From JBBSJZ01 sp041739875 (lineage in GTDB: Bacteria; Planctomycetota; Planctomycetia; Pirellulales; Pirellulaceae), in assembly GCA_041739875.1 (NCBI GenBank), contig JBGSNA010000011.1, positions 1 to 64,000 of the forward strand: a stretch of 64,000 nt of DNA, written 5' to 3'. Position numbers and translations under genes: made by a program. The notes beneath the pieces were generated by a model. It had not been told where the DNA came from, did not search any database, and was given only the letters and a program-made list of their open reading frames with translations. Positions 62,952 through 64,000 of the stretch are shown here, in pieces; the stretch's first letter is position 1; every line of letters starts with the position of its first letter.

Positions 62952-64000
62952 ATGCCCTCGCCCGATGCCGACTTTCAAGGATTGCACGTTGCCTCATTGG
63001 AGAGCCGACGGGCCGACGATATGACCCGGCTGATCCAGCGGCACGGGGGCACACCCCATGTGAGCCCCTCGATGCGTGAAGTCCCGATCGAGCCCAATCG
63101 GCCAGCGATCGATTTTGCCTACCGACTCATGACAGGGCACATCAGCACCGTGATCTTGATGACGGGCGTCGGTTTCAAGTTTCTACTCAAGGCCGTTGAA
63201 CGCCACCTCGACCAACAACGTTTCATCGACACCCTCTCGGACGTCGTCACGATCGCCCGTGGCCCGAAACCTGCCGCTGCGATGCGAGAAGTTGGCGTGA
63301 CACCGACCTACCGTGTGCCCGAGCCCAATACCTGGCGAGAGCTGCTGCAAACGATCGATGCCAACATGAGCGTCGCGAACCAAGTGGTCGGAATCCAAGA
63401 ATACGGAATCAGCAACGCGTCACTCGTCGCGGGACTCGAAGCCCGAGGCGCTACCGTGGAATCGGTACGCGTCTACGGCTGGGAGTTCCCCGAGGATACG
63501 GCGCCGCTCGAAGCAAACGTCCGCGCTCTCGCAGCCGGCCAACGCGATTTGCTGTTAATCACCAGCGCACACCAAATTGTCAATATGCTTCGCATTGCTG
63601 AGCAACTAAATTTGGTCGACGCTCTGCGTGAAGGCCTGAGGAACACAGTCATCGCGTCAATCGGACCGACCACGAGCCAAATGTTGCTCGAGTGTGACCT
63701 ACCTGTCGACATGGAACCGAGTCACCCCAAAATGGGACACCTCGTGACCGAGTGTGCCAAGCAAGCCACCGAACTTCTTCAACGTAAACGCAGCCGACGC
63801 ATTCAGATTGGACCAGCCCCGATGCACATTGATGACCATCCTTCAACCAACAGTTTGTTCATGCAAGCGTGTCGTGGTGAGCCAACGACACGAACACCGA
63901 TTTGGTTGATGCGGCAAGCAGGCCGATACATGTCGGAGTATCGCGAAGTTCGAGCGAAGCAATCATTCTTGGATCTGTGCAAGAACCCACAACTGTGTAG
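62952..64000 (+). CDS. hemD-hemE: HemD-HemE fusion: uroporphyrinogen-III synthase plus uroporphyrinogen decarboxylase (truncated by window end)
   Basis: The frame runs from ATG 62952 to the right edge, 349 codons with no stop. Residues about 1-285 have the HemD pattern: two alpha/beta domains with LHVASLESRRADDM, VSPSMREVPIEP, VILMTGVGFKFLL, TIARGPKPAAAMREVGV, YGWEFPEDT, LLLITSAHQIVNML and VIASIGPTTSQML. From about 310, TRTPIWLMRQAGRYMSEYRE matches the N-terminus of HemE, whose R-Q-x-G-R-Y-x-x-E-Y-R binds substrate. Thus the sequential third- and fourth-step enzymes of tetrapyrrole synthesis are joined. The haem/sirohaem demand of the nitrate genes would need this pathway. The rest of HemE lies outside the window. 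Confidence 0.88.
   Translation, partial: MPSPDADFQGLHVASLESRRADDMTRLIQRHGGTPHVSPSMREVPIEPNRPAIDFAYRLMTGHISTVILMTGVGFKFLLKAVERHLDQQRFIDTLSDVVTIARGPKPAAAMREVGVTPTYRVPEPNTWRELLQTIDANMSVANQVVGIQEYGISNASLVAGLEARGATVESVRVYGWEFPEDTAPLEANVRALAAGQRDLLLITSAHQIVNMLRIAEQLNLVDALREGLRNTVIASIGPTTSQMLLECDLPVDMEPSHPKMGHLVTECAKQATELLQRKRSRRIQIGPAPMHIDDHPSTNSLFMQACRGEPTTRTPIWLMRQAGRYMSEYREVRAKQSFLDLCKNPQLC

Overview
The window looks like chromosomal DNA of a marine-type planctomycete, probably Pirellulaceae (Rhodopirellula-like). The pointers are a DUF1559-domain protein (50574-52274), several secreted proteins of unknown family, a sucrose-phosphate synthase / amylosucrase / sucrose phosphatase set, a HemD-HemE fusion, moderate GC, and close packing with almost no mobile DNA. 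All assignments come from reading the translations; no database search was possible.

Layout. 2-184 is the tail of a probable ArsA/GET3-type ATPase, followed by a palindrome and a GH32-like five-bladed propeller protein (302-1894). The minus-strand block 1928-7122 holds a GlgB-like glucan branching enzyme, a transglutaminase, a receiver-only response regulator and an AI-2E/PerM-type membrane protein with an extra soluble C-terminal domain. 7534-12485 is a minus-strand operon with overlapping genes: bidomain sucrose-phosphate synthase, amylosucrase and a stand-alone sucrose phosphatase. It can make sucrose and also turn sucrose into alpha-glucan, which the nearby branching enzyme could then branch. 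A DUF1328 peptide and a giant MscS-type channel follow (12739-17062), fitting an osmotic-stress theme with sucrose as compatible solute.

17345-35099 is one long co-directional minus-strand run for nitrate use. In transcription order it encodes the transporter (NrtA lipoprotein, NrtB permease, two ATPases), a GAF-like protein, a DmsB-DmsC-type iron-sulfur/membrane fusion, the NasA molybdoenzyme, NirA nitrite reductase, a CysJ-like reductase with a 4Fe-4S domain where flavodoxin normally sits, a NirB-N/BFD/cytochrome-b fusion, an 11-haem cytochrome, a Tll0287-type haem lipoprotein and a globin. A divergent alginate-export-type porin (35651-37240) could be the outer-membrane entry. The novelty here is the electron wiring: quinol-linked NasA, an Fe-S flavoreductase, and a NAD(P)H-to-periplasm haem route.

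37362-44593 holds an unknown secreted protein, an FHA/GAF/adenylate-cyclase protein, a small membrane protein, a BaiN-type flavoprotein and a fatty acid desaturase. 44617-50374 is a three-gene operon (helical-repeat protein, WXG100-like 78-residue protein, EccC/EssC-like FtsK ATPase with a degenerate second ATPase domain). It looks like a stripped-down type VII-like secretion module and is the best candidate here for an undescribed system. 50574-64000 carries the DUF1559 protein, pgi, a fused hydantoinase/oxoprolinase, an unknown secreted protein, a DUF6580-type membrane protein, a TolC-like protein, trmB and a HemD-HemE fusion cut by the window end.

No rRNA, tRNA, CRISPR array, insertion sequence or prophage was recognised. 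Short tandem duplications with periods of 12, 15 or 18 bp recur in both coding and intergenic DNA.
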